Shown: positions 44,899-53,130 of the stretch, piece by piece
Layout of the letters: the number at the start of each line of letters is the position of its first letter
How positions within the stretch are numbered: position 1 is the stretch's first letter
DNA from: Ardenticatenaceae bacterium
GTDB lineage: Bacteria; Chloroflexota; Anaerolineae; Promineifilales; Promineifilaceae
DNA: 64,000 bases
Reading direction: 5' to 3'
Assembly: GCA_030065875.1 (NCBI GenBank)
Contig: JASJCR010000002.1
Location: 1-64,000 of the forward strand
Program-made: the position numbers and the translations under genes
Notes under the pieces: generated by a model
What the model was told of the DNA's origin: nothing
Databases searched by the model: none
What the model saw: only the letters and a program-made list of their open reading frames with translations

Positions 44899-45055
44899 TT
44901 TTGAGTTTTGACAAATTAACACCGATAAAGCGCTGTCATTCCCGCGAAAGCGGGAATCCATTGGATTGCCACCGATGGATCCCTGCCTACGCGGGGATGA
45001 CGGGCCCGTTTTGAAAGTCGGTTCATATCTGTATTTATTTATAAATCTTAAATAT
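44899..45055 (+). repeat. Two-hairpin dispersed element, full copy C
   Basis: Matches 9998-10155 closely: TTTTGAGTTTTGACAAATTA, hairpin ATTCCCGC-GAAA-GCGGGAAT, the TTGGATTGCCACCGATGGAT linker, a second CCCTGC/GCGGGGAT hairpin with one mismatch, and the TTTTGAAAGTCGGTTCATAT tail. It fills most of the gap between convergent genes. Confidence 0.85.
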
Positions 45056-45090
45056 GCGGCTGCTGTAAAATAGCGTATATAAAATAGAAA

Positions 45091-45110
45091 GTTACGAAAA
45101 TTTTTGTAAC
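45091..45110 (-). terminator. AT-rich dyad after the TelA/XpaC pair
   Basis: GTTACGAAAA and TTTTTGTAAC form a near-perfect palindrome 24 bp after the stop of the minus-strand gene. It is T-rich downstream on the minus strand. A weak terminator is possible. Confidence 0.35.
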
Positions 45111-45133
45111 AGAGTATTTTGTATTTTAGGCAC

Positions 45134-45754
45134 TTAAATTGAGAGGAGTTCAGACTCGTTAAACTTCTCTTCCAGGAAGCGGCCGTGGGCCAGCATCGCC
45201 TGCACGTCGTTTTTGCTGATATCGATCACCATTTCTTTCATTTCGCGATCGAGTATTTCCAGCTGTTCTTCCAATATTTTTTCGGCGGTTTTGCCATCAC
45301 GTACCGGATGGAACTTCGCATAGGCAGGGGGAAGCTTGAGATAATTTTCCAGCGTTTTGGGCAGATATTCTAGCGCCGTGCGCCGAATCACAAATACATT
45401 TGGATCGCTGCTGTTAATGTCGCTGATAAAGGGCAAAATGACAAAAATCGATTCTTTGATGCTTTTGACCCGCTGCAGGATCGGTTTGGAAACCTTGCGT
45501 CGAATTTTAAAAGTTAAATTGTTGAGTTCTTTGCGTATTTCTTTGGCCGTAATTTGACTTTGCAGCTGAAGGCGCTCTTTCTTTGTGGTGGGAAACCCCA
45601 AAGCCCCAACCAGATACAGTCCAGGCACGATGAGATACCAAAACGAATCGATAATGTTCAAGAAGTAGAGAGACAAACCGCCCAAAGCCAGCAGGGACCC
45701 GGCAATGTTGCGGTTGCTATAGAGATAAAGCCAAAAGCGATCGGAGAATTTCAT
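45134..45754 (-). CDS. XpaC-like membrane protein
   Basis: A 206-residue protein with two N-terminal transmembrane helices (about 15-50) and a long helical cytoplasmic part (about 60-200) containing LEYLPKTLENYLKLPPAYA. It sits downstream of a TelA-family gene with a 70-bp gap. In Firmicutes and Chloroflexota, TelA (toxic anion resistance) is often paired with XpaC, a protein linked to 5-bromo-4-chloroindolyl phosphate hydrolysis. The match rests on pairing and the YLP...LPPAYA block, so the name is tentative. Function is unknown. Confidence 0.6.
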   Translation of the reverse strand: MKFSDRFWLYLYSNRNIAGSLLALGGLSLYFLNIIDSFWYLIVPGLYLVGALGFPTTKKERLQLQSQITAKEIRKELNNLTFKIRRKVSKPILQRVKSIKESIFVILPFISDINSSDPNVFVIRRTALEYLPKTLENYLKLPPAYAKFHPVRDGKTAEKILEEQLEILDREMKEMVIDISKNDVQAMLAHGRFLEEKFNESELLSI

Positions 45755-45824
45755 CTTTTTGTTCTGCTGTAGAGGTCCACAAATTGAAACCTCTACAGCT
45801 TATTTAATCATGTTAGACGTCTAT

Positions 45825-47057
45825 TTACAATTCCAAACTGTTGTCACTATCTGCTGGCGGCTTTGTGAAATCAACATCCGAAGTGGCTTCAATCGCTTCT
45901 GATTGGCGTACCCGGTCCAGGTAAGTTTTCGATTTGGTGATTTCATCCGACAGGGCGTTGATCGTTTGATCCATCACGTCCAGGGCCTGGAGTTTATATT
46001 CGGAAATGCTGTCCATGGCAAAATAGATGTTGTCAAACGACTTTTTGAGCTTGTCGATTTCAATCGTGGAGCTCGAGGCCTGTTTATAAACTTCGGCCGT
46101 TTGCCGCTTCATCATTTCCGAAGTGGTGTGGATCAAATTGCTCGTGGTGGTATTTAAGGCGTTAATTTGATCGAGCACCAGCTTCTGGTTGGCCAGAGCC
46201 TGGGCCACAATGATCGCGGTGCGCAAGGCGGAAACGGTCGTTGTTGACGCCCGATCTACCCCTTTAATCAGCTCGAGATTGTTTTTGCGCACCATATCAA
46301 GGGCCAGATACCCTTGAATGCTGACTGCGAGCTGAGTTAACAGGTCCTGAACCTTTTGACGCACGTAAAAAAGCATCTCTTCTTTGACGATCCGCGCTTT
46401 TTCGGGATCGCTAATTTCGAGTTCCGCGACACGCTGGGTGAGGGCGGTGTCGATTCGCCGGCCGAGATATATGTACTGCTGGAGCTTGGTCATGATGGCC
46501 CACAGGTTGACTTTTTCTTCCTCGAGGGCGGCATTGTCCATGCGCAGCTCATCTTGTCCGTTGTGCAGGGAATTTAATATCGCGTCGATATGTTTTTGTG
46601 ACGATTGATAGCGCAAAAAATAATCGCGCAATTTGTCGCCAAATGGAATGATGCCAAAAAGCCGTTTGGGCTGGAATAAATCACCCTGCCGGCTGGGATC
46701 TAAATCTTCCACCGTGCGGCGTAAATCGACCAGGGCTTTGGAGATTGGAGATTTATCGTCGAACACGCCGTCCTGCATAGCGGCAGCCGGCCGGTCGAGC
46801 ATGCGGTTTGATACGGATGCTGACGCCCGGATTTCTTTGTTGCCTAAATTGTGAATGGCGTTGACCTGATCGGTAAACTCATCGGTGTTGACCCGGGTGG
46901 TCATCACATCGGCGATAAACTTTTCGGCGCGCACGTCGAGTTCGCTGACTTCTTCTTCACGAAGCTTCATCAGGCCGTCAGCCTGTTCAACCTCAACCTT
47001 TTGAACCGGTTTGGGGGCATTTAATGTTTCTGGCGGGGCTAATTCTAGATCTTCCAT
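45825..47057 (-). CDS. TelA family protein (toxic anion resistance)
   Basis: From ATG 47057, a 410-residue, almost entirely helical protein with coiled coils. The start is chosen because GGAGAATTGCGTT is a good ribosome-binding site; the longer frame from 47168 is not supported. Features of PF05816 include the GIIPFGDKLRDYFLRYQSSQ block, KLQQYIYLGRRID, and the long ALANQKLVLDQINALNTTTSNLI segment. TelA proteins are cytoplasmic and associated with tellurite and antibiotic tolerance, probably at the envelope. It precedes the XpaC-like gene in a two-gene operon. Confidence 0.85.
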   Translation of the reverse strand: MEDLELAPPETLNAPKPVQKVEVEQADGLMKLREEEVSELDVRAEKFIADVMTTRVNTDEFTDQVNAIHNLGNKEIRASASVSNRMLDRPAAAMQDGVFDDKSPISKALVDLRRTVEDLDPSRQGDLFQPKRLFGIIPFGDKLRDYFLRYQSSQKHIDAILNSLHNGQDELRMDNAALEEEKVNLWAIMTKLQQYIYLGRRIDTALTQRVAELEISDPEKARIVKEEMLFYVRQKVQDLLTQLAVSIQGYLALDMVRKNNLELIKGVDRASTTTVSALRTAIIVAQALANQKLVLDQINALNTTTSNLIHTTSEMMKRQTAEVYKQASSSTIEIDKLKKSFDNIYFAMDSISEYKLQALDVMDQTINALSDEITKSKTYLDRVRQSEAIEATSDVDFTKPPADSDNSLEL

Positions 47058-47598
47058 AACGCAATTCTCCTGTTCCCACTCCCTGAGCGTTATATTTTTG
47101 CAAAAGCTTGAGAGTGTGTGCTGTCGATGATAAAAATCTTTACGATTAGTAATTACCGGTAGTCGCACGATTTAACTCAAATAATTGTAATATGAGTTGG
47201 CGATCTCGTCATTATTAATAGGTGGACTTTTGTCCACCTTATGGTTGATTAACCTTTGTAGCTACCTTACTAATCCAATGAATGAAGGAGGTTAACAAAA
47301 TAACTCGCTAATAGAATCATTACCTGTTTCCATTGCCTGCTGACCCGTTGTCATCCTGAGCGAAGCGAAGATATCGTGTGAAAAGTCAAGCGATTTCCGC
47401 CGCTTGGCACCGGTTGACTCTTCAAGACGCGGTAGCAAAGAAGCCACAGCTTAGGCATTTCCACAATGCCGACCGTCCTTGCTGTGTTCAAGCTGTGGAC
47501 AGGTGGCCAGGATGAAACCGATGTAGGGGCTTGGCTAGTAGGGGCTTGGCTAGCCAAGCCCTTACACAAATCCCCTACAAATAATGACAGGGGTCCGA
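47058..47598. other. Intergenic region with hairpin and repeats
   Basis: A 541-bp gap upstream of the TelA operon. It contains a perfect hairpin (47220-47239), a copy of the GTCATCCTGAGCGAAGCGAAG repeat (47350-47375) and a tandem GGGGCTTGGCTAGTA repeat with an inverted GGCTTGGCTAGCCAAGCC core near 47525-47565. No gene was identified. Confidence 0.6.
47220..47239. repeat. Perfect 8-bp hairpin upstream of TelA gene
   Basis: AGGTGGAC (47220-47227), loop TTTT, GTCCACCT (47232-47239). It lies about 160 bp upstream of the TelA start and has no T-tail on either strand. It might be an operator or an RNA element. Confidence 0.6.
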
Positions 47599-48261
47599 TT
47601 ATACGACATCCCGAATGTCAATAATCTGATGATCCTCGATTTTTCCCAAGCCTTCTCGGACTTCCTCGATCGTAGTATCCGGCAATTTTAAAACCATATC
47701 ATAGAAATCCCCCTCAACCCGGGGAGATGGGTAGGTTCCGATACCCATGACGCACCAATCTTTATCGTTCAGGAAGTCATTAATTTTTTGGAACTCCCCT
47801 TTGCGATTGGGCATGCGGATAGTAACCCGGATTCCCTCTGTGGGCAGACCCAGCATGAGCTGCAGGGCGTTCATGATGTCGACCTCGGTCAGAATCCCAA
47901 CCACAATGTCTGGATTTTCCAGGACCACCAATGCGCTTTGGCGCGCCTCGTTGAGCATCACCGCTGCTCGCTCTACGGTCATATTGGCAGACGCGGTTAA
48001 TATGTCGATTTTTTTCACCATGACATCTTTTACGCGCAGATTGGCTAAACGACGGGAGATTTCCCACACGTTTAAGCTGGAAATGGAGTCTGATTTGAGC
48101 GCAAAACTTTTGGCTGTAACGAGCCCTTTCAGGCGTTTGCCGTCTCCCACGACCGGCAGATGACGAACCCGGTTGGTGGTCATGATTTGCTGCGCTTCGT
48201 TGGCCAGGGTTTCGGGAGCGATCATGATCGGATGGCGGGTCATACAATCTTTTACTAACAT
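47599..48261 (-). CDS. CBS-domain pair with ACT-like C terminus (AcuB-like)
   Basis: A 220-residue protein with two CBS domains (about 1-60 and 75-135). They begin MLVKDCMTRHPIMIAPETLANEA and VKDVMVKKIDILTASANMTVE. A C-terminal ACT-like region (about 140-218) has IRVTIRMPNRKGEFQKINDFL. CBS pairs bind adenine nucleotides and sense energy state; AcuB is a similar CBS-ACT protein. AAGGA precedes the ATG. It follows the ABC importer ATPase gene by 71 bp on the same strand, so it may regulate or be co-expressed with the importer. Confidence 0.87.
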   Translation of the reverse strand: MLVKDCMTRHPIMIAPETLANEAQQIMTTNRVRHLPVVGDGKRLKGLVTAKSFALKSDSISSLNVWEISRRLANLRVKDVMVKKIDILTASANMTVERAAVMLNEARQSALVVLENPDIVVGILTEVDIMNALQLMLGLPTEGIRVTIRMPNRKGEFQKINDFLNDKDWCVMGIGTYPSPRVEGDFYDMVLKLPDTTIEEVREGLGKIEDHQIIDIRDVV

Positions 48262-48332
48262 GATTTTTCCTTTTATTGAGATCTTTAAGCGACGGAATTC
48301 ATGGAAATGTGTTTGTAGATAAAGTGATCCTC

Positions 48333-50459
48333 TTAATCCGCGGCCGGTTCGGCCGCTTTTGAAATGACCGGATCAAACGATTCCAGCGTTTCTTTAGGTA
48401 GATGGCAAAAAATGCGGTGACCGTTGTTAAATTCGCGCCACGGCGGCAGTTCCGTTTCACATTTTTTGCCGCCGTCCGGCATCAGCTTGCGGCGCGGACA
48501 GCGGGTGTGAAAGCGGCATCCGGATGGGGGGCTAATCGCCGAAGGCACATTGCCTTCCAGGCGGATGCGCTTTTGAGTAACGGAGGGGTCCGGGATGGGC
48601 ACGGCCGACAGCAGCGCTTCGGTATATGGGTGATAGGGCAGCTGGTAAATTTCTTCGGCCGGTCCAAACTCCATCACCTGGCCCAAATACATCACCGCCA
48701 CAAAATCGGAGAAAAAGCGCACCACGCTCAGATCGTGGGCGATAAACAGCAGCGTTGTACCAAACTCGCGCTGAATTTCGATCAGCAGATTGAGAATGGC
48801 CGCCTGAACCGAAACGTCCAGGGCGCTGACCGGCTCATCACACAAAACCAGCTCCGGCCGGCTGGCCAGCGCTCTGGCGATGCCGACCCTTTGCTTCTCT
48901 CCACCGCTGAGCTGCCTCGGCAGGCGATCAAAGTAATTTTCGCCTAGGCGCATCGCCTCGAGCAAACGCACTACTTCTGACCGAATTTGGTCGGGAGGGA
49001 CGGTGCCAAAGCGCTCCATCGGCCGGCCGATTTGCTGCCCAACGGTGTAAGAGGGATTCATGGTTGAATCGGGGTTTTGGAACACCATTTGGAGTTCCTG
49101 AATCAACTTTTTGTCCCGGCCGGAGAGCGACGAGGTTACATCAAAAGTGACGTCCTCCACATTGAACTCTGCCTGCCCGGCTGTAGCATTTTCCAACCCG
49201 ATAATTGTTTTGACCAGCGTGCTTTTACCACAGCCCGATTCTCCCACGATGCCCAAAGTGCTGCCCCGAGGGACCTCGAAGCTGGCGTTTTCAACCGCCT
49301 TAACCTTTCGCTTTTCTCCAAGCCCCAAAATATCTTTGAGGCTGGAACCGGCAACGTCGTAATATTTTTTCAAATCTTTAATGATCAATATCGGTTCATT
49401 TTTGGTGACGTCTTCGGTGGCCGGGGTCAATTTAATATCTTCCGGTGGAATCCAGGCGGCCGGATCAATTTCCTCCGCAAAATGGCAGCGGACCGAGGTA
49501 CCATCCGGCATCTGGCGCACCTCCGGCCGTTCATCGAGACAGCGCTGGCGGGCATAGTCGCAGCGCGGTCCGTAAACACACCCGCTGGGACGGTTGTTGG
49601 GCGGGGGCACCCGGCCGCGGATCGGGTAGAGCTGGCTGCTGGCTTTGTCACCCCCTAATTTGGGCACACAGCGCAGCAAACCCTGCGTGTACGGATGTTT
49701 GGGGTCGGCGTAAAGATCTCTCACTGGGGCGCGCTCAACCATTTCTCCCGCGTACATCACCCCTACTTGGGTGCATACGCGGGCCACCACGCCGAGGTTG
49801 TGGCTAATGTACATGATTGCCGTGTCAAAATCCCGCCGCAGTTCGGCAATAAGATCGAGCACGGCCGCTTCAACCGTCACATCTAGAGCCGTTGTCGGCT
49901 CATCCATAATGAGCAGGGCCGGGTTGTTGAGCAGAGCCATGGCGATCACCACGCGCTGCTGTTGCCCGCCGGATATTTGATGGGGAAAGCGCTTGATCAC
50001 GTTTTCGGGATCGGGCATGTAGACGCGGCTGAGCATGTCAACACAGCGATCTTCCGCTTCACTTTCACTCATCCCGCGATGTACGGTCAATACCTCTTTC
50101 ATTTGGTCACCCAGACGCAGTGAAGGGTTAAGCGCCTGCATTGGGTCTTGATACACCATGGCGATTTGATCGCCACGCAGGCGGCGCAGTTCCTCATCCG
50201 ATTTGTTGACCAATTCTTGACCCTGGAACTTGATGCTGCCGCTTTTTACATACCCATTGGCCCCGAGGAAATTGACAATCGCCCAGGCCACCGTGCTTTT
50301 ACCACACCCCGATTCTCCGACAATGCCGTGGGATTCCCCCTTGAAAATCTCAAAAGAAACATTTTGCACGGCGTCAATTTCACCGTTGCGGACTTTATAT
50401 GTAATGGCCACATCTTCGAGTTTTAAGACCGGCTGCTCGAATTTTTTATCCATATTCAT
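48333..50459 (-). CDS. Fused two-domain ABC ATPase (DppD-DppF type)
   Basis: A 708-residue cytoplasmic ATPase with two complete ABC cassettes in one chain. The first has Walker A VGESGCGKST (about 47-56), signature SGGQQQRV and Walker B LLIMDEPTTALDV, and ends in an oligopeptide-type Cys motif (GCVYGPRCDYARQRC). The second (from about 405) has VGESGCGKSTL, LSGGEKQRV, LCDEPVSALDV and GCRFHTRCP, the Fe-S-associated tail of the DppF/OppF group. In most importers these are two genes. It energises the two permeases encoded directly upstream. Confidence 0.93.
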   Translation of the reverse strand: MNMDKKFEQPVLKLEDVAITYKVRNGEIDAVQNVSFEIFKGESHGIVGESGCGKSTVAWAIVNFLGANGYVKSGSIKFQGQELVNKSDEELRRLRGDQIAMVYQDPMQALNPSLRLGDQMKEVLTVHRGMSESEAEDRCVDMLSRVYMPDPENVIKRFPHQISGGQQQRVVIAMALLNNPALLIMDEPTTALDVTVEAAVLDLIAELRRDFDTAIMYISHNLGVVARVCTQVGVMYAGEMVERAPVRDLYADPKHPYTQGLLRCVPKLGGDKASSQLYPIRGRVPPPNNRPSGCVYGPRCDYARQRCLDERPEVRQMPDGTSVRCHFAEEIDPAAWIPPEDIKLTPATEDVTKNEPILIIKDLKKYYDVAGSSLKDILGLGEKRKVKAVENASFEVPRGSTLGIVGESGCGKSTLVKTIIGLENATAGQAEFNVEDVTFDVTSSLSGRDKKLIQELQMVFQNPDSTMNPSYTVGQQIGRPMERFGTVPPDQIRSEVVRLLEAMRLGENYFDRLPRQLSGGEKQRVGIARALASRPELVLCDEPVSALDVSVQAAILNLLIEIQREFGTTLLFIAHDLSVVRFFSDFVAVMYLGQVMEFGPAEEIYQLPYHPYTEALLSAVPIPDPSVTQKRIRLEGNVPSAISPPSGCRFHTRCPRRKLMPDGGKKCETELPPWREFNNGHRIFCHLPKETLESFDPVISKAAEPAAD

Positions 50460-50475
50460 CGTTTCTTGGAACCTT

Positions 50476-51591
50476 CTACTTTTGATACCTGGTTATTTCT
50501 TCATTCAGCCCATCTACAAAAAGATTGAGACCGACCACAAGCGAGCCGATGGCAACCGCCGGGGCCAGGACGCTAACGGGTACAGTGCCAAAGGAAGGTC
50601 GGGCCACATTGATCATATTTCCCCAATCCGGTTCTGGCGGGGGCAGGCCACGGCCTAAAAAGCCTAAGGTGCCGATGGTGAAAATGGCGTATCCCACACG
50701 CAGCATCGAGTCAACCAGGAGAGGCCCGATGGCGTTGGGCCAGATTTCGCGAAACATAATAAACCAAATTGATTCACCGCGAGTTTCGGCTGCGCGAATA
50801 TAATCGCGCGTTTTAATGTCCAGCGCCTGGCTGCGAGCCAGTCGGGCCACACCGGGTGCTCCGGTGACGGCAATGGCAAAAATCATGATGAGGTCACCCT
50901 GCCCCAGGGCGGTGATCACCACCAGATAGAGCACGATCCGCGGAAAGGCGATCAGGGCATCCAAAATTTGCATGATAATTTGGTCGTACCAGCCGCCCTT
51001 GTAGCCGGCCAGCAGCCCCAGCACCGTTCCCAGGGAGAGTGATCCGATCACTCCCCACAAAGCCACCCCGAGCGGAAGAACAAAGTTTGGCAAAACAATC
51101 GCCTGTAAGCCTAAAAGACCGTTTAGGAAAATGACGACCGGTATCAAAGCGATCCCAACGATTAAATTGCCCCATCCTTTAAGCCGCTGGTTGGGTTCCT
51201 CCAACATGGGGATGGCCCGAATAATTAAGACGATGCCGATTAAGCCGGCCAGACCGGTAAAGTAACCGGAAAGCGGCAGGGCCGGGACGCGAGTTTTGAG
51301 TAATATCACCTGGGTGCCGGCCATGACTCGCGAGAGGTTGTCCCGGCCGAGGCGGTCGGTCCCCAACCAATTTTCGGCACTCATCGGCTGATTGGGCCGA
51401 AAATCGCTGGCATTTGGATCTACAGGGGTCCAGACCAGGGAAATTAGACCAACGACGACCCAAAATAAAACGATGGCCAAGCCGATGGTGGCGATCCTTG
51501 ATGTAAAAATTAAGGCGATATAGCTTTGGATAGAACTGAGTAATTTTGCCCCCCGGCTCTGAACCGGCGAGCTGGCTTGAGTTGCTGCCAT
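50476..51591 (-). CDS. Peptide/nickel-type ABC permease, DppC-like with insertion
   Basis: A 371-residue membrane protein, about 70 residues longer than typical DppC. It has the N-terminal helix and WLGTDRLGRDNLSRVMAGTQ, then an unusual insertion with two to three extra hydrophobic segments (about 120-185), then the canonical GTVLGLLAGYKGGWYD, and the EAA loop RAAETRGESIWFIMFREIWPN that contacts the ATPase. AGGAGGGAGA lies upstream of the ATG. It is downstream of the DppB-like permease by 14 bp. Confidence 0.9.
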   Translation of the reverse strand: MAATQASSPVQSRGAKLLSSIQSYIALIFTSRIATIGLAIVLFWVVVGLISLVWTPVDPNASDFRPNQPMSAENWLGTDRLGRDNLSRVMAGTQVILLKTRVPALPLSGYFTGLAGLIGIVLIIRAIPMLEEPNQRLKGWGNLIVGIALIPVVIFLNGLLGLQAIVLPNFVLPLGVALWGVIGSLSLGTVLGLLAGYKGGWYDQIIMQILDALIAFPRIVLYLVVITALGQGDLIMIFAIAVTGAPGVARLARSQALDIKTRDYIRAAETRGESIWFIMFREIWPNAIGPLLVDSMLRVGYAIFTIGTLGFLGRGLPPPEPDWGNMINVARPSFGTVPVSVLAPAVAIGSLVVGLNLFVDGLNEEITRYQK

Positions 51592-51605
51592 TGTCTCCCT
51601 CCTCT

Positions 51606-52901
51606 TTATGAATAGCGTATTCTTGGATTGATAAAGGTATAAACAAGGTCACCGATCAGGCGGGTGGAAATAGCCACCAGCACGGTGACGATGGCCGAGG
51701 CCCCAAGACCATAAACATCGCCAAAAATCGCCGATTTATAAATATAGTCGCCCAGACCCGGGTACCCGAACAAAATCTCGACCACGACGATGCCCCCAAT
51801 AAAGTAGTTGATGTGGAGCATGATGATCGTGATCGGCGCCATCAAGGCGTTGCGTACCGCGTGGCGGAAGACAACCCGGCGGAACGGCATACCTTTAATT
51901 ATGGCGGTGCGAATGTAGGGTGCTTTCATGACGTCAACCATGCTGGCCCGCGTCATACGAATGACGTAGCCCAGCTCGACGGCCGTCAGGGTCAACACCG
52001 GCAGGGTTAACAGCCTGACCGTTAACCCTCCTCCAGCGGTGTCAATCGCCAGAGCCGGCAGCCACCTTAGCTGAATGGCAAATATAAATATGAGGATCAG
52101 GCCGGTGACAAATTCGGGAGTGGAGGTGCCAATTAAACCAAAAATCGATATGGTGCGGTCGATTAATTTCCCTTCATTGATCCCGGCGATGATGCCAAAA
52201 AGTAGAGCCAGGGGCATCACAAAAATAAAGGCGGCACCGGCTAAAATAAAGGTGTTGGCCGCTCGCGTGGGGATCGTATTGGAGATCGGCCGATTGGTGC
52301 GCAGCGAGACCCCTCCATCTCCGCGAAGAACACCCTTTACAAGGGGGATGTATTGAACCGGGGCCCCGGGTATTTCTTGCCAGCCGGTTTGGGTGCTGAC
52401 GTAGGCAATCGCCCCTTCTCCTTTGATCCATTTGGCGGCGCGACCCTCATCATCGATTCCCCAAAATACCTCTTTCCCATCTTCTTCCCACCAGACGTCA
52501 CCGGCCGGTTCAGCCGTGTAGGTGCCGTCTTCATTTCGAACCAGGACGGACAGTTCCCCACCTTCACCGAGCTGATACTGAACATAGCGGCCTTCACCTT
52601 GGTCAATCCACCACTCCAGATCGCCGCTGCTCGGGTTGTTAAGCTGGGTAATGTCCTGGCCGATTAAGCGGCGGGCCCGAAAATCATTGCCAATCATCCA
52701 GTCAGCATAGCGTTGTAAAACCGGAATTTCTAATCCCAGCTGCCGAGCCAAAGACTCCCGTTGAGCGGGGGTCGACTCGATCCCCAAAATTTTGACCAAA
52801 ATTTCGCCATCGCTGGGATCAAGCATAAAAAAAAGCAGGATCGAAACGAGAAATACGGTAACGACGACGGAAATAACGCTTTGAAACAAAAATCGGACCA
52901 T
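51606..52901 (-). CDS. Peptide/nickel-type ABC permease, DppB-like with insertion
   Basis: A 431-residue membrane protein, about 100 residues longer than typical DppB. After the first helix and the LARQLGLEIPVLQRYADWM segment, a hydrophilic insertion (about 75-190) contains WWIDQGEGRYVQYQLGEG and VWWEEDGKEVFWGIDDEGRA before the remaining helices and the EAA loop (TAIIKGMPFRRVVFRHAVRN). GGGGAAAAAAG precedes the ATG. It forms the heterodimeric pore with the DppC-like protein. Confidence 0.9.
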   Translation of the reverse strand: MVRFLFQSVISVVVTVFLVSILLFFMLDPSDGEILVKILGIESTPAQRESLARQLGLEIPVLQRYADWMIGNDFRARRLIGQDITQLNNPSSGDLEWWIDQGEGRYVQYQLGEGGELSVLVRNEDGTYTAEPAGDVWWEEDGKEVFWGIDDEGRAAKWIKGEGAIAYVSTQTGWQEIPGAPVQYIPLVKGVLRGDGGVSLRTNRPISNTIPTRAANTFILAGAAFIFVMPLALLFGIIAGINEGKLIDRTISIFGLIGTSTPEFVTGLILIFIFAIQLRWLPALAIDTAGGGLTVRLLTLPVLTLTAVELGYVIRMTRASMVDVMKAPYIRTAIIKGMPFRRVVFRHAVRNALMAPITIIMLHINYFIGGIVVVEILFGYPGLGDYIYKSAIFGDVYGLGASAIVTVLVAISTRLIGDLVYTFINPRIRYS

Positions 52902-52944
52902 CTTTTTTCCCCTATTACTTGGAACGGTATTATTTTTTTAATAT

Positions 52945-53007
52945 TTAGCCGCAGATTCCACGGATTTTTGCTTAACCCCCTAAAAATCCGCGTAACCTGC
53001 GGTTAAA
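52945..53007. repeat. 'ccacggatt' dyad repeat, short copy
   Basis: TTAGCCGCAGATTCCACGG and, on the other side, CCGCGTAACCTGCGGTTAA are imperfect complements around GGATTTTT/AAAAATCC. Related in style to 547-660. Confidence 0.6.
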
Positions 53008-53023
53008 TTGAGCTAAATTTGCA

Positions 53024-53059
53024 AAACGGGCAATCGGTATTCCAATTGCCCGTTTTTTT
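53024..53059. terminator. Stem-loop between binding protein and permease genes
   Basis: Arms AAACGGGCAAT (53024-53034) and ATTGCCCGTTT (53045-53055) form an 11-bp stem. The T-run is long on the plus strand and four T on the minus strand. Placed after the minus-strand binding-protein gene, it would partly terminate and keep the binding protein in excess over the permeases, a common arrangement. Confidence 0.75.
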
Positions 53060-53130
53060 AAACTGTCTCGGCCTTCATTTTGGTTTTATGAAGACCGGGC
53101 TGCTTTCAACCCCAGGCTGGCAGGGAAATT

